From positions 62,001 to 126,000 of the forward strand of contig JAHHSQ010000001.1 in the NCBI GenBank assembly GCA_020025135.1: a stretch of DNA of 64,000 nucleotides. The letters run 5' to 3'. Position 1 is the stretch's first letter, and each line of letters opens with the position of its first letter. The DNA is from Pectinatus sp. (GTDB lineage Bacteria; Bacillota; Negativicutes; Selenomonadales; Selenomonadaceae). Under the pieces are notes generated by a model. It was not told the origin of the DNA, made no database searches, and saw only the letters and a program-made list of their open reading frames with translations. The position numbers were made by a program, and so were the translations under genes. Shown one piece after another: positions 62,833 through 64,000 of this stretch.

Positions 62833-63293
62833 TAAAACCACAGTCGTTTCACGAGAAACGTATTGTTGGCACTTAGTAAGCGCATAGAGAAATTTGTGCG
62901 TAGACATAGAACTATATTCTATGCGACAAAGAAACTGAATTGCTGGAACGACGTAAAGCTAGTTATACTACAACGGGAAATTGCAAGATTTGGACGTGAT
63001 AGTGGCGAAAGCAGAAAAAAATAACTAGATGGCATACGGTTAAAACCTAAATGCTTAAAAATTGTCAATCAGCAGCGAAGCTCCCATAGGGAGAACGTTC
63101 AACGACTATTCCTCTTGAGGGAAGTAGGTACAAGCGTATCGAAGTGGTTTCGCCTAAGTCTTGTAAAAGATAAGGAGAAGATATAGTCTGTGCTTTAGTG
63201 AAAGCTAAAGAAGTTCATAAGAGAACTGCGCTGGATTAGCGAGCCAGTGTGAAAAACTTTCCGAGAACATTTGATATAATGTAGGAAGAACAG
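62833..63293 (+). ncRNA. Group I intron in the M50 protease gene (461 nt)
   Basis: Guide GTAAGC (62876-62881) pairs with exon end TTTAT, U.G at the splice site. A hairpin CGTTTC-acga-GAAACG stands between. P2 GCATAGA-GAAA-TTTGTGC follows. Core elements are AATTGCTGGAA (62938-62948), AATCAGCAGCG (63067-63077), GTTCAACGACTA (63097-63108) and AAGATATAGTC (63178-63188). The intron ends GAACAG; exon 2 starts TTAATA. It begins with in-frame TAA. No ORF. Confidence 0.93.
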
Positions 63294-63554
63294 TTAATAA
63301 TCATTTACAATATCAATTTTGCCTTGTTTAATCTTTTGCCAATTCCGCCTTTGGATGGTTATAAGATTGTACTAGGTATATTGCCTTACGAATTAGCTCA
63401 GCGTTACGCGCAGTTAGAGCGATATAGCTTGATTGTTTTTATCGTCTTTTTGCTCTTAGCAGGCACGCCAATTATGTCTGGTTTATTGCGCGCATTGACC
63501 GCACCATTCCTCTATTTGATAAATTTCTTGATAAACTTTATTATTGTTATTTAA
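63294..63554 (+). CDS. Site-2 protease family (M50) metalloprotease, exon 2
   Basis: 86 codons in frame with exon 1 after intron removal: LIIIYNINFALFNLLPIPPL then DGYKIV. The NLLPIPPLDG motif carries the third zinc-ligand region of M50 proteases and needs the helix that starts in this exon. Two more hydrophobic helices end the protein. The stop is one base before the scpA start. Confidence 0.91.
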   Translation, partial: LIIIYNINFALFNLLPIPPLDGYKIVLGILPYELAQRYAQLERYSLIVFIVFLLLAGTPIMSGLLRALTAPFLYLINFLINFIIVI

Positions 63555-63555
63555 A

Positions 63556-64000
63556 ATGATAGACAAGTACACTATAAAGCTAGAAGTCTTTGAAGGTCCT
63601 TTAGATTTGCTGTTGCATCTCATTGAGAAGCATAAAATTGACATTAATGACATCCCTATTGCGGAATTGACAGAGCAGTATTTGGCTTATTTGCGACGCT
63701 TTGAAGAGTTTAATATGGAGGTGGCGAGTGAGTTTTTACTCATGGCCGCCACGCTCTTACAAATTAAGTCGGCTATTTTGTTGCCGAGTAATAAAAAAGA
63801 TATTGAGGATAAAGTCATCGTCGACCCTAGGCAAGAGTTGGTGGAGCGCTTGTTAGAATATCAGCGCTATAAAGAATTGAGTCAGATGCTAGAACAGAGG
63901 CAAGAAGGACACCTCTTTTACCGAGAATCTACTTTGCCATTGAAGCGAGAATATGCTTTACCACATGACGATATAGAAAAGTTGTGGCGCAGTTTTCAAA
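63556..64000 (+). CDS. scpA: Segregation and condensation protein ScpA (partial, 3' end outside window)
   Basis: Begins ATG 63556. 148 residues visible: YTIKLEVFEGPLDLLLHLIE, KHKIDINDIPIAELTEQYL and FLLMAATLLQIKSAILLP are the ScpA/kleisin N-terminus. With ScpB it closes the SMC ring. The gene continues past base 64000. Confidence 0.95.
   Translation, partial: MIDKYTIKLEVFEGPLDLLLHLIEKHKIDINDIPIAELTEQYLAYLRRFEEFNMEVASEFLLMAATLLQIKSAILLPSNKKDIEDKVIVDPRQELVERLLEYQRYKELSQMLEQRQEGHLFYRESTLPLKREYALPHDDIEKLWRSFQ

Noticed and set aside
8076..63293. Inserts as inteins or group II introns
   Set aside because: The inserts contain stop codons at once, so are not inteins. No reverse transcriptase, domain V or GUGYG-type 5' end is seen, so not group II.
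8076..63293. Inserts as IStrons (group I intron plus IS605-type element)
   Set aside because: No tnpA or tnpB coding sequence is present; the inserts are only 405-641 nt and non-coding. Derivation from a larger element cannot be excluded.
7320..63554. Interrupted murD, yicC, priA and M50 genes as pseudogenes or sequencing errors
   Set aside because: Flanks join in frame at conserved motifs, the inserts share group I core motifs, and the rest of each gene is undamaged. Errors or decay would not give this pattern.
1..64000. CRISPR arrays, IS elements, prophage, tRNA or rRNA genes
   Set aside because: No repeat-spacer pattern, transposase, phage gene or cloverleaf/rRNA sequence was found by reading the window.

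Overview
The window is chromosomal, AT-rich and almost entirely housekeeping. Several features point to a Bacillota (Firmicutes): CdaA/CdaR, RemA, RqcH, Asp23/AmaP/DUF2273, a T-box, a SAM-I riboswitch, a DUF881 plus small-basic-protein pair before ftsZ, and the dapF-yicC-remA-gmk-rpoZ-coaBC-priA-def-fmt gene order. No spoIIGA/sigE follows ftsZ, MurE has the DNPR (meso-DAP) motif and DapB/DapF/Asd are present. I infer a Negativicutes-like, possibly motile (motAB), non-sporulating anaerobe. The genus is not determined and the class is only a moderate-confidence inference.

Layout. <1-627 (-): SbmA/BacA-like ABC transporter, partial. 822-1490: unknown membrane protein. 1689-16066: division and cell-wall (dcw) cluster (rsmH, ftsL, murE, murF, mraY, murD, murG, a murC-ddl fusion, ftsQ, DUF881, sbp, ftsZ) that lacks pbpB/ftsI, ftsW, murB and ftsA. 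16162-20787: solute-binding protein, rimO, cinA-like, DEAD-box helicase. 20887-25599 (-): cdaA-cdaR-COG2509-glmM (c-di-AMP and UDP-GlcNAc). 26150-31263: cyclophilin, fabK, motAB, nnr. 31337-33085 (-): rqcH. 33661-45199: dapF, yicC, remA, gmk, rpoZ, coaBC, SAM-I riboswitch-metK, priA, def, fmt. 45251-48697: Bax-inhibitor-1 protein (-), TVP38, dapB, asd. 48735-50919: T-box-thrS. 50986-64000: asp23/amaP/DUF2273, nusB, xseAB, ispA, dxs, tlyA, nadK, a methylase, argR, recN, nudix, an M50 protease and the start of scpA.

The unusual feature is a family of six compact group I introns (405-641 nt, no endonuclease ORF) inside four protein-coding housekeeping genes: murD (one), yicC (one), priA (three) and the M50 protease (one). 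Each breaks its gene with an in-frame stop. Each carries the P/Q/R/S core (AATTGCTGGAA, AATCAGCAGC, GTTCAACGACTA, AAGATATAGTC or close variants), a P2 hairpin capped by GAAA, IA-type hairpins between R and S, and an internal guide sequence that pairs with the 3' end of the upstream exon with U.G at the splice site. Removing them joins conserved protein motifs exactly; in priA one intron cuts the DEEH box between D and E. Five of six begin with an in-frame stop codon as their first three bases. The introns use two guide types (GTAAR for TTTAT exon ends, GTCAG for TTGAT exon ends), and those in priA resemble introns in other genes more than each other, which suggests dispersal by short target sequences, perhaps by reverse splicing. 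No IS element, CRISPR array, tRNA or rRNA was seen.
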